Shown here piece by piece: positions 38,529-49,627 of a stretch of 64,000 nucleotides of DNA (positions are counted from its first letter, which is position 1; each line of letters opens with the position of its first letter). The position numbers and the translations under genes were made by a program. Under the pieces are notes generated by a model. The model made no database searches, was not told the origin of the DNA, and worked only from the letters and a program-made list of their open reading frames with translations. The stretch is from Planctomycetota bacterium (GTDB lineage: Bacteria; Planctomycetota; B15-G4): assembly GCA_021604805.1 (NCBI GenBank), contig BQJR01000001.1:1051102-1115101 (forward strand), given 5' to 3'.

Positions 38529-39020
38529 TCAGTCGTCGGCGTGGATCGCGTCGTGCTCGGTCTTGTTGCTCGGGCGCGTGTCGCGGCCCTGCTCCTCGCT
38601 GATCGTGAGGCGCGTGGAGCCCTTCACGTTGGCGCACTTGTCGTCGAAGAACGGGATGATGAAGCGCACGGGCCCGCCGTCGCCACGCTCGAGCGGTTTG
38701 CCGGCCAGGTCGTACACGATCACGGCCGTGCGACGCGCGTCGTCGAGCGGCAAGCTGGCGGAGAACTTGCCGTCCTCGGATTCCACCGTGAGCCAGGCGG
38801 CGTGCATCGTCGGGCCGGCCTGATCGATGAGCGTGCGCAGGCGCACGGCTTTCCCGGCCAGGCGCTCGTCGACCTTGGCCAGGTCGTCCACCTGGTAGTC
38901 GGAGTGGGCCGAGGCCAGGTCGTGATAGGTGAAGGCCCGCGGGCGCGTGCAGGCGCCCTCGATGGTCAGGATCGAGCGGGGGTTCGACTTGGCTTTCTTG
39001 AGCGCAGGCATGGTGACCAT
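38529..39020 (-). CDS. Sulfite-oxidase-fold (molybdopterin-binding-like) small protein
   Basis: 163 residues from ATG at 39020 (another ATG at 39011). The segments LRTLIDQAGPTMHAAWLTVES, split here as LRTLIDQAG and AAWLTVESEDG, then FSASLPLDDAR, GGPVRFIIPFFDDKCANVKG resemble small oxidoreductase molybdopterin-binding domain proteins. The characteristic cofactor-ligand cysteine motif of sulfite oxidases is not seen, so it may not bind molybdenum. No signal peptide. Divergent from the Rrf2 regulator of the isc operon. Confidence 0.6.
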   Translation of the reverse strand: MVTMPALKKAKSNPRSILTIEGACTRPRAFTYHDLASAHSDYQVDDLAKVDERLAGKAVRLRTLIDQAGPTMHAAWLTVESEDGKFSASLPLDDARRTAVIVYDLAGKPLERGDGGPVRFIIPFFDDKCANVKGSTRLTISEEQGRDTRPSNKTEHDAIHADD

Positions 39021-39148
39021 CACTTCGGGGGAGGCGTCGCGTGAAGCGCGGCATTGTGTCACGCGCGGGCCTTCGACGCAGCCGTTGACCCGCGCCGCTT
39101 CCGAGGCAGCTCGCAGCGTGGCCTGAGCCAATCAGTACAGTTCCACTC

Positions 39149-39169
39149 CTCTTTTTTCGATGGAAAGAG
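39149..39169. promoter_or_regulatory. Candidate operator/promoter region of the Rrf2-isc operon
   Basis: A 6-9-6 dyad, CTCTTT (39149-39154) and AAAGAG (39164-39169), lies in the most A/T-rich part of the spacer, about 85 bp upstream of the Rrf2 gene. A possible -10 element TACTAA follows at 39181-39186. The dyad would overlap the -35 zone, as expected for an autoregulated Rrf2 repressor. This is inference only. Confidence 0.35.
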
Positions 39170-39253
39170 AAGCGGATCGCTACTAAACTGTCACGTTGGG
39201 CTCAGCGCCCGAAAACCACACCACAGGTCCCCCAGCCGGCTCTTCCGCTCCGC

Positions 39254-39694
39254 ATGATCCGATTCTCCAAAATGGCCGACTACGGCGTGCTCCTGCTGGG
39301 GCACCTCGCCCGCCAAGACGGGATTTCGGCGTCGGCGAGCGAGATGGCCGACGCGACCCACATGCCGCGCCCGGTCGTCGCCAACCTGCTGAAGTCGTTT
39401 CGCGAAGTCGGCCTGCTCGATTCGCGCCGCGGCCTGCACGGCGGCTACTGGCTGGTGCGCACGCCCGACGAGATCACGCTGCTCGACGTGTTGTCCGCGG
39501 TGGACGGCCCGGTGCAACTCACCGACTGCGCCGTCGCTGACCTGACCTCGCAATGCGACTACGAGGACGTGTGCCTCTCGCGCAGCCCGATGAAGAACGT
39601 GCACGAGCGCATCGTGGATCTGCTGCGCTCCACCACGCTCACCGAACTGATGTCCACCGTGTCCGACCCGACTCTCCCCGCCTCCTCTTCTTGA
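39254..39694 (+). CDS. Rrf2-family Fe-S cluster regulator of isc
   Basis: 146 residues from ATG at 39254. The start [19 protein letters not shown] and winged helix with a wing [14 protein letters not shown] match Rrf2 proteins of the SUF-regulator type (IscR relatives). Cys92, Cys101 and Cys107 can hold a [2Fe-2S] or [4Fe-4S] cluster. Located 14 bp before iscS, it probably senses Fe-S status and represses the whole operon, as IscR does. The name iscR is avoided because the sequence is nearer to the SUF-system subfamily. Confidence 0.9.
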   Translation: MIRFSKMADYGVLLLGHLARQDGISASASEMADATHMPRPVVANLLKSFREVGLLDSRRGLHGGYWLVRTPDEITLLDVLSAVDGPVQLTDCAVADLTSQCDYEDVCLSRSPMKNVHERIVDLLRSTTLTELMSTVSDPTLPASSS

Positions 39695-39708
39695 GCGCAA
39701 CCGCCACC

Positions 39709-40926
<1,218 letters not shown>

Positions 40927-41006
40927 GCGCGCGCCCACTCTTCCCCCCCGAACACCTGCCGCCCCGCGGCACTTCCTCTCGCACCTGACGAACCGGAGTT
41001 TCCACC

Positions 41007-41390
41007 ATGGCTTACAGCGACAAGGTCCTCGACCACTACGAACACCCGCGCAACGTGGGCAGCCTCGACAAGAAAGACAAGACCGTGGGCACCGGCGTCG
41101 TCGGTGCGCCCGAGTGCGGCGACGTGATGAAGTTGCAGATCAAGGTCAACGACAAGGGCGTCATCGAAGACGCCAAGTTCAAGACCTTCGGCTGCGGCTC
41201 GGCCATCGCGTCGTCCTCGCTCGCCACCGAATGGGTGAAGGGCAAGACCGTCGACGAGGCGCTCGCGATCAAGAACACCGACATCGTGGAAGAGCTCTCG
41301 CTCCCGCCCGTGAAGATCCACTGTTCCGTGCTCGCCGAAGACGCGATCCGCGCGGCGCTCACCGATTACCGCGGCAAGCAGGACGCCTGA
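41007..41390 (+). CDS. iscU: Fe-S cluster scaffold IscU
   Basis: 127-residue scaffold on which IscS builds [2Fe-2S] clusters. From ATG at 41007. Ligands Cys37 and Asp39 (GAPECGDVM), Cys63 (GCGSAIASSS) and Cys106 (LPPVKIHCSVLAEDA, which also includes the HscA-binding LPPVK motif) are all present. Second structural gene of the isc operon, 30 bp before iscA. Confidence 0.96.
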   Translation: MAYSDKVLDHYEHPRNVGSLDKKDKTVGTGVVGAPECGDVMKLQIKVNDKGVIEDAKFKTFGCGSAIASSSLATEWVKGKTVDEALAIKNTDIVEELSLPPVKIHCSVLAEDAIRAALTDYRGKQDA

Positions 41391-41420
41391 GCCGCGCGCT
41401 CAGCCCGCGAGCACCGAGCC

Positions 41421-41798
41421 ATGACCAGCGACACCGAGAACGACACCGACACCCACGCGGGTGAGGACCAGATCCTCATCACCGAGAAGGCCGCCAAGGA
41501 GTTCCGTCACATCATCGGCCAGAAGAAGCTCCCCGAAGACACGGCCATGCGTCTCTCCGTGAAGGGCGGCGGCTGCTCGGGCTTCGAGTACGAGATCGAC
41601 CTCGAGCACAACCCGGCCGACGAGTTCGACGTGGAGACGATGCAGCACGACATCCGCGTCGTCGTCGACATGAAGTCGGAGTTCTACATGTCGGGCACCA
41701 CGATCGACTTCAACGACAGCCTCATGGAGCGCGGCTTCACCTTCCGCAACCCGCTCGCCAGCGGCACCTGCGGTTGCGGCTCGTCGTTCTCGATCTGA
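41421..41798 (+). CDS. iscA: A-type Fe-S carrier IscA
   Basis: 125 residues from ATG at 41421. The A-type fold with Cys52 (KGGGCSGFEYE) and the C-terminal CGCGSSFSI pair. An acidic N-terminal extension (about 16 residues) precedes the core. Receives clusters from the IscU/HscA complex and passes them to apo-targets such as complex I subunits. A second A-type carrier is at 52417. Confidence 0.94.
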   Translation: MTSDTENDTDTHAGEDQILITEKAAKEFRHIIGQKKLPEDTAMRLSVKGGGCSGFEYEIDLEHNPADEFDVETMQHDIRVVVDMKSEFYMSGTTIDFNDSLMERGFTFRNPLASGTCGCGSSFSI

Positions 41799-41809
41799 GG
41801 GAGCGCGCC

Positions 41810-42556
41810 GTGACTGAGTGGCTCGAGCCGAAAGCCTGCCCGCAATGCGGCGCGACGGCGGGCAGCACGCTCGCCTGCCTCGCCTGCGGCAAGCTGCTCG
41901 AAGAAGGCCCCGACGCCGACCACTTCGCGCGGCTCGGTGTGTCGCCCTTCGACCCGCCCGACGACGACGCGCTCGAGCTCGCGTACCTGCGCCTGTCGCG
42001 CTTGCTGCATCCCGACTTCCAAGGCGATGCCGACGAAGCCACGCAACAGTTGGCGGTGTCACACAGCGCCTCGCTCAACCACGCCTACAACACGCTGCGC
42101 GACGAACAGGCGCGTCACGAGTACCTGCTCGAGCTGTTCCACCCCGGCAGCCTCGAGAAGCACAAGACCCTCGACCCGGCCTTCCTCATGGAAGCCATGG
42201 AGGTCAACGAGGAGCTCGAACAAGCGCACGAAGACGGCTGCGCCGACACCGTGAACCGCATCGCCTCGATGGCGCGCAGCGAGATCACCGACCGCATGGC
42301 CGACGTGGCCGCCGCCTGCAGCGCCACCTTCCAGCGCATCGCCGGCGCCGAGAGCCACACGCCCGAGGCCGACGCCGAAGCCGCCACCGACACCTCCCCC
42401 ACTCCCCGCAACTCCGGCGAGACCTCCGCCGCCCCGCGCGCGATCACCGCGCACTGGGACACCGCCGAGATCGCCACACTGCTCCACCAAGCTCGCGTCT
42501 ACCGCCGCATCCTGCGCGACAGCAACACGACGCCTCCACGAACAGGAAACCCATGA
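41810..42556 (+). CDS. hscB: Co-chaperone HscB with N-terminal zinc ribbon
   Basis: J-domain protein that brings IscU to HscA. 248 residues from a GTG at 41810, preceded by GAGGGAG at 6 bases. The N-terminus carries CPQCG and CLACGK, a zinc ribbon as in mitochondrial-type HSC20. The J-domain HPD is in [13 protein letters not shown] (about residue 65), and the C-terminal helical domain with [17 protein letters not shown] binds IscU. A disordered Ala/Glu/Pro/Thr-rich insert lies before the last helix. Overlaps hscA by 4 bp. Confidence 0.92.
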   Translation: MTEWLEPKACPQCGATAGSTLACLACGKLLEEGPDADHFARLGVSPFDPPDDDALELAYLRLSRLLHPDFQGDADEATQQLAVSHSASLNHAYNTLRDEQARHEYLLELFHPGSLEKHKTLDPAFLMEAMEVNEELEQAHEDGCADTVNRIASMARSEITDRMADVAAACSATFQRIAGAESHTPEADAEAATDTSPTPRNSGETSAAPRAITAHWDTAEIATLLHQARVYRRILRDSNTTPPRTGNP

Positions 42557-44412
42557 GCGACAGCACCTCCGACGCCGGCCCCATCGTGGGCATCGACCTC
42601 GGCACCACGAACTCCCTCGCCGCGCTGGTCGGCAAAGACGGCCCGCGCATCCTCACGCGCGCCGACGGCGAAGCGCTGATCCCGTCGGTGGTGTCCTTCT
42701 TGGATGGCGGCAAGAGCGTGGTCGGTCGCGAGGCGCGCGCCATGGCGATCACGAACCCGAAGCGCACCGTGCACTCGGTGAAGCGCTTGATGGGCCAGAA
42801 TGTCGACGAGGTCGCCAGCGAACTCGAGCGCCTCGCCTACGAGGTCACGTCGGGTCCCGACTCGCAGCTCGCGCAGCTCGCGCAGGTCGCCATCGACGGC
42901 AAGCTGCGCACGCCACAAGAGATCTCCGCGCTGATCTTGGGCGAGGTGCGCGCCGTGGCCGAAGCCGCGCTGGGCGTGCCTGTCACGCGCGCCGTGATCA
43001 CCGTGCCCGCTTACTTCGACGACAGCCAACGCCAAGCCACGCGCGACGCCGCGAAGATCGCCGGCCTGCAAGCACTGCGCATCGTGAACGAACCCACGGC
43101 AGCGGCGCTGGCCTACGGGCTCGACACGAGTCGCACCGGCAACGTGGTCGTCTACGACCTGGGCGGCGGCACCTTCGACGTGTCGGTGCTCAAGATCACG
43201 CAGGGCGTCTACAAGGTCAGCTCCACCTCGGGCGACACGCACCTCGGCGGCGACGACTTCGACCACCTGATCATGCGCAGCATCCTCGACCTCGTCGCGG
43301 AGCGCACCGGCACCGACCTGTCCGTGCAGCCCGAGGCGCTGCAACAGATCCGGCTCTCGGCCGAAGGCATGAAGAAAGAGCTCTCCGGCGCCGAGCAGTC
43401 CACGCTCGAGATCGATCTCGGGCTCGACGAGCCGCTCGTGTTCCGCATCACGCGCGAAGAGTTCGAAGCCGCCATCCGCCCGCACGTCGAACGCACGCTG
43501 GCCTGCTGCGAAGCCGCGCTCGCCGACGCCGGTCTCGACAAGAGCAAGGTCGACGAGGTCGTGATGGTCGGCGGCTCCACGCGCATCCCCTTGGTGCGCG
43601 CGCTCGTGGAGGAAACCTTCGGGCGCAAGCCGCACGTGGAACTCGACCCCGACCGCGTGGTCGCGCTGGGCGCTGCGATCCAAGCCGACATCCTGGCCGG
43701 CGGCAACAAGGACCTGCTGCTGCTCGACGTGATCCCGCTGAGCCTCGGCATCGAAACCGCCGGCGGCGCCTTCGCCAAGCTCGTCACGCGCAACTCCACC
43801 GTGCCCTGCCGCGCCGGCGAGATGTTCTCCACCTCGGTCGACAACCAGACCGCCATCGAGATCAACGTGTTCCAGGGCGAGCGCGAGCTCGTGCGCGACT
43901 GCCGCGAACTCGGCAAGTTCAAGCTGCGCGGCTTCCCGCCCATGCCCGCTGGCCTGCCGCGCGTGGAGGTCACTTTCCTGGTCGACGCCGACGGCGTGCT
44001 CACAGTGTCGGCCTCCGAGCAGCGCAGCGGCGCGCAGGCCTCCATCGACGTCGTCCCGAGTCACGGCCTCACCCGCGACGAGGTCAAGGGCATCATCCGC
44101 GACTCGATCGTGAGCGCGCGCGAAGACTTCGCGGCGCGCGAGCTCGTCGAGCTGCGCAACAAGGCGAACAACCTCGTGGTCGGAACGCAACGCGTGCTCG
44201 CCATGCCCGAGATGCCGTTCACCGACGAGCAGCGCAAGGAGCTCGGCGCGTCGATCGCGGAACTCGAAGAGCTGGCCAAGGGCGAAGACGCCAAGGCGCT
44301 CGGCAAGGCCTGCGACGCCTTCGGTGAGCGCACCCAAGCCCTCGCCGACGACGCCATCGGCGCCGCCATCAAGACCGAGCTCAACCGCGAGCGCACACAG
44401 CTTCCCGGCTGA
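42553..44412 (+). CDS. hscA: Hsp70-type Fe-S chaperone HscA
   Basis: 619-residue Hsp70 that releases clusters from IscU. ATG at 42553 overlaps the hscB stop. ATPase motifs [61 protein letters not shown] and [13 protein letters not shown], then a substrate-binding domain with [14 protein letters not shown] and [14 protein letters not shown]. The short lid and position between hscB and iscX identify HscA rather than DnaK. Confidence 0.95.
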   Translation: MSDSTSDAGPIVGIDLGTTNSLAALVGKDGPRILTRADGEALIPSVVSFLDGGKSVVGREARAMAITNPKRTVHSVKRLMGQNVDEVASELERLAYEVTSGPDSQLAQLAQVAIDGKLRTPQEISALILGEVRAVAEAALGVPVTRAVITVPAYFDDSQRQATRDAAKIAGLQALRIVNEPTAAALAYGLDTSRTGNVVVYDLGGGTFDVSVLKITQGVYKVSSTSGDTHLGGDDFDHLIMRSILDLVAERTGTDLSVQPEALQQIRLSAEGMKKELSGAEQSTLEIDLGLDEPLVFRITREEFEAAIRPHVERTLACCEAALADAGLDKSKVDEVVMVGGSTRIPLVRALVEETFGRKPHVELDPDRVVALGAAIQADILAGGNKDLLLLDVIPLSLGIETAGGAFAKLVTRNSTVPCRAGEMFSTSVDNQTAIEINVFQGERELVRDCRELGKFKLRGFPPMPAGLPRVEVTFLVDADGVLTVSASEQRSGAQASIDVVPSHGLTRDEVKGIIRDSIVSAREDFAARELVELRNKANNLVVGTQRVLAMPEMPFTDEQRKELGASIAELEELAKGEDAKALGKACDAFGERTQALADDAIGAAIKTELNRERTQLPG

Positions 44413-44424
44413 GAGGAGAACACG

Positions 44425-44643
44425 ATGGGTGACATCGACTGGTCCGACACCGAAGAGATCGCCTTCCGACTCTGCGATGCGCACGCGGAGGTGGATCCGA
44501 TCACCGTGCGCTTCACCGACCTGCACGCGTGGGTCGTGGAGCTCGAGGGCTTCGTCGGCGACCCCAAGAAGAGCGGTGAGAAGATCCTCGAAGCGATCCA
44601 GATGGCTTGGATCGAAGAGCGCGAAGAGCGCGCCGACGACTGA
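44425..44643 (+). CDS. iscX: Fe-S assembly protein IscX
   Basis: 72-residue acidic protein from ATG at 44425. Family signature DPITVRFTDLHAWVVELEGF and the end KILEAIQMAWIEE. Binds IscS at the IscU-frataxin side and tunes sulfur transfer. No ferredoxin gene (fdx) lies between hscA and iscX, unlike Escherichia coli; the electron donor must be encoded elsewhere. Confidence 0.95.
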   Translation: MGDIDWSDTEEIAFRLCDAHAEVDPITVRFTDLHAWVVELEGFVGDPKKSGEKILEAIQMAWIEEREERADD

Positions 44644-44644
44644 G

Positions 44645-45070
44645 ATGACCGCCTTCGAGACCACGCTGCCGGTGCGCTTCGGGCAGGTCGACTACGCCGG
44701 GATCATGTTCTACCCGCGCTTCTTCGAGAACTTCCACGCGGTCTTCGAGGACATGTTCAGCGAGAAGCTGGGCGTGCCCTACATGTCGATCCTGAAAGAC
44801 CGACGCATCGGTTTCCCCACCGTGCAGATCGAGACGCAGTTCAAGAAGCCCTTCCGCTTCGGCGAACCCATGCGCCTCGCGATCGACGTGCTCAAGATCG
44901 GCAACAGCTCGATCCGCTTCCGCTACCGCGCGTTCAACGGCAGCGACACGGAGGTCTCCGCGAGCGCCGAAGCCACCGTGGTCGTGATCGATCTCGACAG
45001 CTTCGAGACGCTGAAGATCCCGGCTGACATCCTGGCGGTGCTCGAAGAGCTGCGCGTGCCCGCGAGCTGA
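44645..45070 (+). CDS. Hotdog-fold acyl-CoA thioesterase
   Basis: 141 residues from ATG at 44645, 1 bp after the iscX stop. 4-hydroxybenzoyl-CoA thioesterase / YbgC type: VRFGQVDYAGIMFYPRFFENF with the catalytic Asp16, and core strands IETQFKKPFRFGEPMRL. Substrate unknown; not part of Fe-S assembly, but likely co-transcribed with isc. Confidence 0.82.
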   Translation: MTAFETTLPVRFGQVDYAGIMFYPRFFENFHAVFEDMFSEKLGVPYMSILKDRRIGFPTVQIETQFKKPFRFGEPMRLAIDVLKIGNSSIRFRYRAFNGSDTEVSASAEATVVVIDLDSFETLKIPADILAVLEELRVPAS

Positions 45071-45117
45071 GCGCGGCTTGATCGTTTCCGCGCGCCTGCG
45101 TAGGGTCGCGTGGCCCG

Positions 45118-47022
45118 ATGAAGATCCTCCCGCTGCTCGCCGCCGCGATCTGCATGGTCGCGCTCTCTTCGCCTCTCGACGCCGCACCGCTCCGCACGGT
45201 CACGTCGCAGGAGTCTGCTTCCGTGACCGAGTACCTGATCCGCCTGCCCGATCGCCAAGCCCACCGCGTGCATGTGCGCCTGCAAGTCAGCGACCTGGAA
45301 GGCGACACGGTGAACGTGTCGATGCCGGTCTGGACGCCGGGCAGCTACTTGGTGCGTGAGTACAGCCGCCACGTGCTCGACTTCGCCGCGAGCACCCCCG
45401 ACGGCGCGCCCCTCGCCGCGAGCAAGACCGCCAAGAATACCTGGGAAGTGCAGCTGAACGGCGCGCATGAGCTCGTGGTGGACTACCAGCTCTACGCCAA
45501 CGAGCTCTCGGTGCGCACCAATCACGTGAACGCCGAACACGCCTTCCTCTCGCCGGCCGCCACCTTCCTGCGTGTGCCCGAGCGCGACGATCAACCGCTC
45601 AGCGTGCGCGTCGAGACGCCCGAAGACTGGGAGGTCTACACCGAGTTGCGCCAGCGCGGCGAGGGCGCGAACGCGAGCTGGTACGCCGCGGACTACGACA
45701 CGCTGGTCGACGCGCCCTTCGAGATCGGGCCGCACCGCGAGGAACGCTTCGAGGTCAACGGCGTGCCGCATCGCCTGGTGATCGCCGGCGAAGGTGTGGT
45801 CGACACCGAGCGCCTGGCCACCGACCTGCAGCGCGTCTCCGAAGAAGTCGCCACGATCTTCGGCAACATGCCCTTCGACGACTACACCGTGATCCTGGTG
45901 CTCACCGACGGCCAAGGGGGCGGCCTCGAGCACAAGAACTCCAACGTCTCGATGGTCAGCCGCTGGGCCTTCACCGACGACGACCGCTACCGCGGCCTGA
46001 TCGAGCTGCTCGCGCACGAGTACTTCCACGCCTGGAACGTGAAGCGCTTCCGCCCCGCCGCGCTGGGCCCCTTCGACTACGACGCCGAGAACTACACCGG
46101 AGACTTGTGGACTGCCGAAGGCATCACCAGTTACTTCGACGAGTTGAGCACGCTGCGCGCCGGCTTCGGCAACGTGAACAAGTACTTCGAGTCACGCGCG
46201 AAAGCTTTCCGCAATGAATCCGAGCGCCCGGGCAGCGGGCGCATGAGCCTGCTCGAGTCGTCCTTCGATGCGTGGATCAAGCTCTACCGCCCCGACGAGA
46301 ACTCCACCAACAGCGCGATCAGTTACTACAGCAAGGGCGCGCTCGTGTGCTTGATGCTCGACCTGCGCATGCAACGCTTGAGCGAAGGCCGCGTGTCTTT
46401 GCGCGACGCCCTGCGGCTGGGTTGGGAGCGCTACACCGAACGCGGCGTGGGCTTCCCCGAAGGCGCCGTGGAACAACTGGTGAACGAAGTCGTCGGGCAA
46501 CCACTCGACGCTTTCTTCGACGCCTACGTGCAAGGCACGGCGCCACTCAACCCGAACGAAGACCTGGCCTGGGTCGGCATCGAGTTGGTGAAGACGCCGG
46601 CGGAGAACACGCGCAAGTTGCCGCTCGACGAACACGGTCAACCGCTCGAAGCGTGGCTCGGCATCCAGACCGCCGAGGCCGACGGCCTGGTGCGCATCGC
46701 CTCCGTGATCGAAGGCTCACCGGCCTTCAGCGCCGGCCTCAACCACGACGACTTGATCCTCGCGCTCGACGACCTACGCGTCACGCCGAGCACCTATCAG
46801 GATCGCCTCGACCGCCTCGCCGGCCAGCGCAGCATCAAGGTCACGCTCTACCGCGGACAGCGCATGCAGCAGCTGTTCGTCGACCCGGAACACCGCCCGC
46901 TGCTCGACTGGAAGATCCAAGCGCTCGATGAGGTCGACGCCGCCACGCAGGAACGCTTCGCCCAGTGGACGCTCTGGGACCACCCGAGCGTGGAGAACGG
47001 CGGCCACCGCGGCGCGCGCTGA
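45118..47022 (+). CDS. M61-family (glycyl aminopeptidase-like) peptidase with PDZ domain
   Basis: 634 residues from ATG at 45118 with a signal peptide (about 22 residues). N-terminal beta domain (MPVWTPGSYLVREYSRHV), then the zinc motif ELLAHEYFHAWNVKRFRP with His300, Glu301, His304, and the third ligand in LWTAEGITSYFDE. A C-terminal PDZ domain (LGIQTAEADGLVRI, INSPAF-like GSPAFSAGLNHDDLILAL). The family cleaves N-terminal Gly/Ala peptides in the periplasm. Convergent with gpsA. Confidence 0.93.
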   Translation: MKILPLLAAAICMVALSSPLDAAPLRTVTSQESASVTEYLIRLPDRQAHRVHVRLQVSDLEGDTVNVSMPVWTPGSYLVREYSRHVLDFAASTPDGAPLAASKTAKNTWEVQLNGAHELVVDYQLYANELSVRTNHVNAEHAFLSPAATFLRVPERDDQPLSVRVETPEDWEVYTELRQRGEGANASWYAADYDTLVDAPFEIGPHREERFEVNGVPHRLVIAGEGVVDTERLATDLQRVSEEVATIFGNMPFDDYTVILVLTDGQGGGLEHKNSNVSMVSRWAFTDDDRYRGLIELLAHEYFHAWNVKRFRPAALGPFDYDAENYTGDLWTAEGITSYFDELSTLRAGFGNVNKYFESRAKAFRNESERPGSGRMSLLESSFDAWIKLYRPDENSTNSAISYYSKGALVCLMLDLRMQRLSEGRVSLRDALRLGWERYTERGVGFPEGAVEQLVNEVVGQPLDAFFDAYVQGTAPLNPNEDLAWVGIELVKTPAENTRKLPLDEHGQPLEAWLGIQTAEADGLVRIASVIEGSPAFSAGLNHDDLILALDDLRVTPSTYQDRLDRLAGQRSIKVTLYRGQRMQQLFVDPEHRPLLDWKIQALDEVDAATQERFAQWTLWDHPSVENGGHRGAR

Positions 47023-47064
47023 GTTCGTCGGCGCGCAGCCGCCAGCGCGACCGCCCCGCCGCGA

Positions 47065-48060
47065 TCACACGCCGACTTCGTCCTTCTGCTGACGGGTCAT
47101 CAGCTCGCGCACCGCTTCGAGCGGCGCCTTGCCCTCGAAGAGCACCGCGTGCACTTCGCGACAGATCGGAAGGTCGACCGCGTGTTCCTCGGCGGCCTTC
47201 ACCACGGCCTTGCAGCTCAACACGCCTTCGGGCACGCCGCGCATACGCTTGAGCACCGACTCCACGCTCTCGCCCTTGCCGATGTGCTCGCCCACGAAAC
47301 GGTTGCGGCCGTGGCGGCTCACGCAGGACACGACCAAGTCGCCGATGCCGGAGAGGCCGTGGAAGGTTTCGGGGGCGCCGCCCATGGCGGCCCCCAAGCG
47401 CGCCATCTCGGCTTGACCGCGCGTGAGCAGCGCCGCCTTCGTGTTGTCGCCGAAGCCCAGCCCGTCGACCAAGCCCCCGGCGATCGAGAGCACGTTCTTG
47501 AGCGCGCCGCCCAACTCGAGACCGCGCGGGTCGTCGGAGGTGTACACGCGGAAGCGTTCGGTGGTGAACAGGTCTTGGACCTTGAGCGCCAGGCCCGGGT
47601 CGGTGCTGGCAGCCACCACGGCCGTGGGCATGCGCGCCGCCACTTCCTCAGCGTGCGAGGGCCCGGACAAGACGGCCAGCGGACGATCGCCCAGCACGTC
47701 GCGGATGATCTCGGTGGGCAACTTACGGCTCGGGAACTCCATGCCCTTCGTGGCGGACAAGAACGGACGTCCGCGCTGGAAGTGCTCGGAGAGATCTTCC
47801 AGCACGCTGCGCAGGTAGCGACTCGGCACCGCGCTCACGATCATGTCGGCGTGTTCGAAGAAGGTGGGGTCGGGCGAGACCGTGATGCCGTCGGGGATGG
47901 TGAAGCCCGGCAGGTAGCGACGGTTCTCGCGTCGCGCCTGCATGTCTTCCGCCACTTCGGGCGCATGCGACCACTGGATCACCGAAGCACCTCGCTCGGC
48001 CAAGACCATCGTGAGGGCCGTGCCCCACGCGCCGTCTCCGAGCACCGCGACCTTCTCCAT
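47065..48060 (-). CDS. gpsA: Glycerol-3-phosphate dehydrogenase [NAD(P)+]
   Basis: Makes sn-glycerol-3-phosphate for phospholipid synthesis. 331 residues from ATG at 48060. NAD-binding VAVLGDGAWGTALTMVL at the start, VSAVPSRYLRSVL, SATKGME, LSGPSHAEEVA, catalytic-domain LKNVLSIAGGLVDGLGFGDN and GIGDLVVSCVSRHGRNR. Downstream partner of plsY (1-base overlap, TGATG), so substrate and acyltransferase are made together. Confidence 0.95.
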   Translation of the reverse strand: MEKVAVLGDGAWGTALTMVLAERGASVIQWSHAPEVAEDMQARRENRRYLPGFTIPDGITVSPDPTFFEHADMIVSAVPSRYLRSVLEDLSEHFQRGRPFLSATKGMEFPSRKLPTEIIRDVLGDRPLAVLSGPSHAEEVAARMPTAVVAASTDPGLALKVQDLFTTERFRVYTSDDPRGLELGGALKNVLSIAGGLVDGLGFGDNTKAALLTRGQAEMARLGAAMGGAPETFHGLSGIGDLVVSCVSRHGRNRFVGEHIGKGESVESVLKRMRGVPEGVLSCKAVVKAAEEHAVDLPICREVHAVLFEGKAPLEAVRELMTRQQKDEVGV

Positions 48061-48746
48061 CAGCCTGCCTTTCCGGGGTTGCCATCTTCGGGGGAGTGGC
48101 GCAGAGCCACGTCGTCGGGATCATCGTAGCGATCCTCGGTGCCGGCGCGAATGCGCGCGAAGTTCGAGCGGTGACGCAGGGTGATCAGCGTGGCCAGGAG
48201 CGCCAACACCAGGCTGCCACCTGCGGGCGTCTCGGCCATGAGATCTTGTGCCCAGCGACCGATCGCCACGCTCCAAGCCAAGACCACGCTGGCCACCGAC
48301 ACGTAGCCCAGCGCCTTCTTCACGATCAGGTGCGCTGCCACGCCGATCAGTCCCAGCAACGGGTTGAGACCGAAGGCGCCGCCGATGAGCGTGGCCACGC
48401 CCTTGCCGCCCCGGAAACCCTGGGTGACGGGTGCGATGTGCCCGAGCACGGCCGCGGCCATGATCAGCGTGCGGCCGTCGGTATCGACGACTTCGTGCGG
48501 CAGGCCGTCGAGCCCCAACCCGGCCGCCGGGGCGCGCATCAGCAAGGCCGGGAGCAGGCCCTTGGCGATGTCGAGCAGCAGCACCAGCGAGCCCCAGCCT
48601 TTGCCGAGCACGCGGCCCACGTTCGTGGCGCCGGGGTTGCCGCTTCCGTGCTCGCGGATGTTCACGCCGCGGGCGCGCGCCACGAGCGTGGCAAACGAGA
48701 GGCAACCGATGGCGTAGGCCAACAGCAGTGCGAGGGGCGCATTCAT
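48060..48746 (-). CDS. plsY: Acyl-phosphate:glycerol-3-phosphate acyltransferase PlsY
   Basis: Inner-membrane enzyme that acylates glycerol-3-phosphate. 228 residues from ATG at 48746 (an ATG three codons earlier and a GTG are alternatives). Motifs: HGSGNPGATNVGRVLGKGWG, LGHIAPVTQGFRGGKGVAT and ITLRHRSNFARIRAGTE. Seven hydrophobic helices; the C-terminal tail is polar and a little longer than usual. First gene of the plsY-gpsA pair. Confidence 0.95.
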   Translation of the reverse strand: MNAPLALLLAYAIGCLSFATLVARARGVNIREHGSGNPGATNVGRVLGKGWGSLVLLLDIAKGLLPALLMRAPAAGLGLDGLPHEVVDTDGRTLIMAAAVLGHIAPVTQGFRGGKGVATLIGGAFGLNPLLGLIGVAAHLIVKKALGYVSVASVVLAWSVAIGRWAQDLMAETPAGGSLVLALLATLITLRHRSNFARIRAGTEDRYDDPDDVALRHSPEDGNPGKAG

Positions 48747-48832
48747 GGTCGCCATCTTAGGCACTCGCCCGTGAGGCTCGCGCGTCCATTCTCTATCATG
48801 CGCGGGCCTCTCCCCTCGACGCGGGTTTCACC

Positions 48833-49627
48833 ATGCGCCTGATCGCCGTCCTTCTCCTGGCTCTGCCGCTCGCAGCTCAGTCCGAGCACTACGACCCCGA
48901 CTTCGAGCTGCGCATCACGCCGCCAGCCGGGATGCAGCTGCTCACGCCCGAGCTCTGGGCCGCGAACACCGGGAAGCCGGCTGAGAGCTTCCGAAACAAG
49001 TCGCGCCCGGAGAGTGTCGACGGCGTGGCCGTGCACGAGTGGGTCTGGCTCGACGCCACCGGTCGCGGGCGCGAGCTGCAGGTCGTGCTCAACGACCGCG
49101 TGGAAGGCGAGGCCGAGCTGCTCAACGGACTCGACGCCTTCGCCAGCTACGTAGAGGAACAGTTCGGCGTGCCGATCGACGTGGAAGACCGCGACGTCAT
49201 CCGGCGCAACAACCTCACGGTGGGCTACCGCGTGGAGGGCAACGCCACCCGCTCCGACGGCGCGCAGATCCGCAAGCTCTGGTGCTACGTGCCGCTGCTC
49301 GTGGGCAGCCCCACCGAACGCGATCGCGTCGCGCTGATCAGCTACACGGCGCTGCTCGCCGACTGGGAAGACTTCCTCCCCGACTTCGACGCCAGCATCG
49401 CCTCGATGACCTTCCCGTTGCCGCGCCTCAACGCTCCCTCGGGAGCACGCGCGGGCGGCGCGGGGCAAGCGGGCGCAGGAGCCGGCGGACAGGGGCGCGG
49501 TCGCGCTCCGGAGGCCAAGGGTGAAGGCTGGGGCAGCCTGCAAGTCACAGGCAGCATCCTGCTCGCGCTGGTGCTGTTGGGCAGCCTGTTCGTGGGCGGC
49601 GCCAAGAAGGCGGGTGCAGGAGCGTGA
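48833..49627 (+). CDS. Exported protein with C-terminal membrane helix, unknown function
   Basis: 264 residues from ATG at 48833. A signal peptide (about 15 residues) starts the protein, the soluble domain spans residues 18-200 and has no recognised family, a Gly/Ala-rich linker follows (about 200-232), and one helix (SILLALVLLGSLFVGG) ends it. It could be anchored with the domain facing the periplasm. Its stop overlaps the GTG of the sulfatase-fold gene (GTGA), so the two are probably partners. Confidence 0.6.
   Translation: MRLIAVLLLALPLAAQSEHYDPDFELRITPPAGMQLLTPELWAANTGKPAESFRNKSRPESVDGVAVHEWVWLDATGRGRELQVVLNDRVEGEAELLNGLDAFASYVEEQFGVPIDVEDRDVIRRNNLTVGYRVEGNATRSDGAQIRKLWCYVPLLVGSPTERDRVALISYTALLADWEDFLPDFDASIASMTFPLPRLNAPSGARAGGAGQAGAGAGGQGRGRAPEAKGEGWGSLQVTGSILLALVLLGSLFVGGAKKAGAGA

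Noticed and set aside
41818..44412. Longer upstream start for HscA
   Set aside because: The extension is the out-of-frame shadow of hscB; the ATG at 42553 overlaps the hscB stop in the usual ATGA way.
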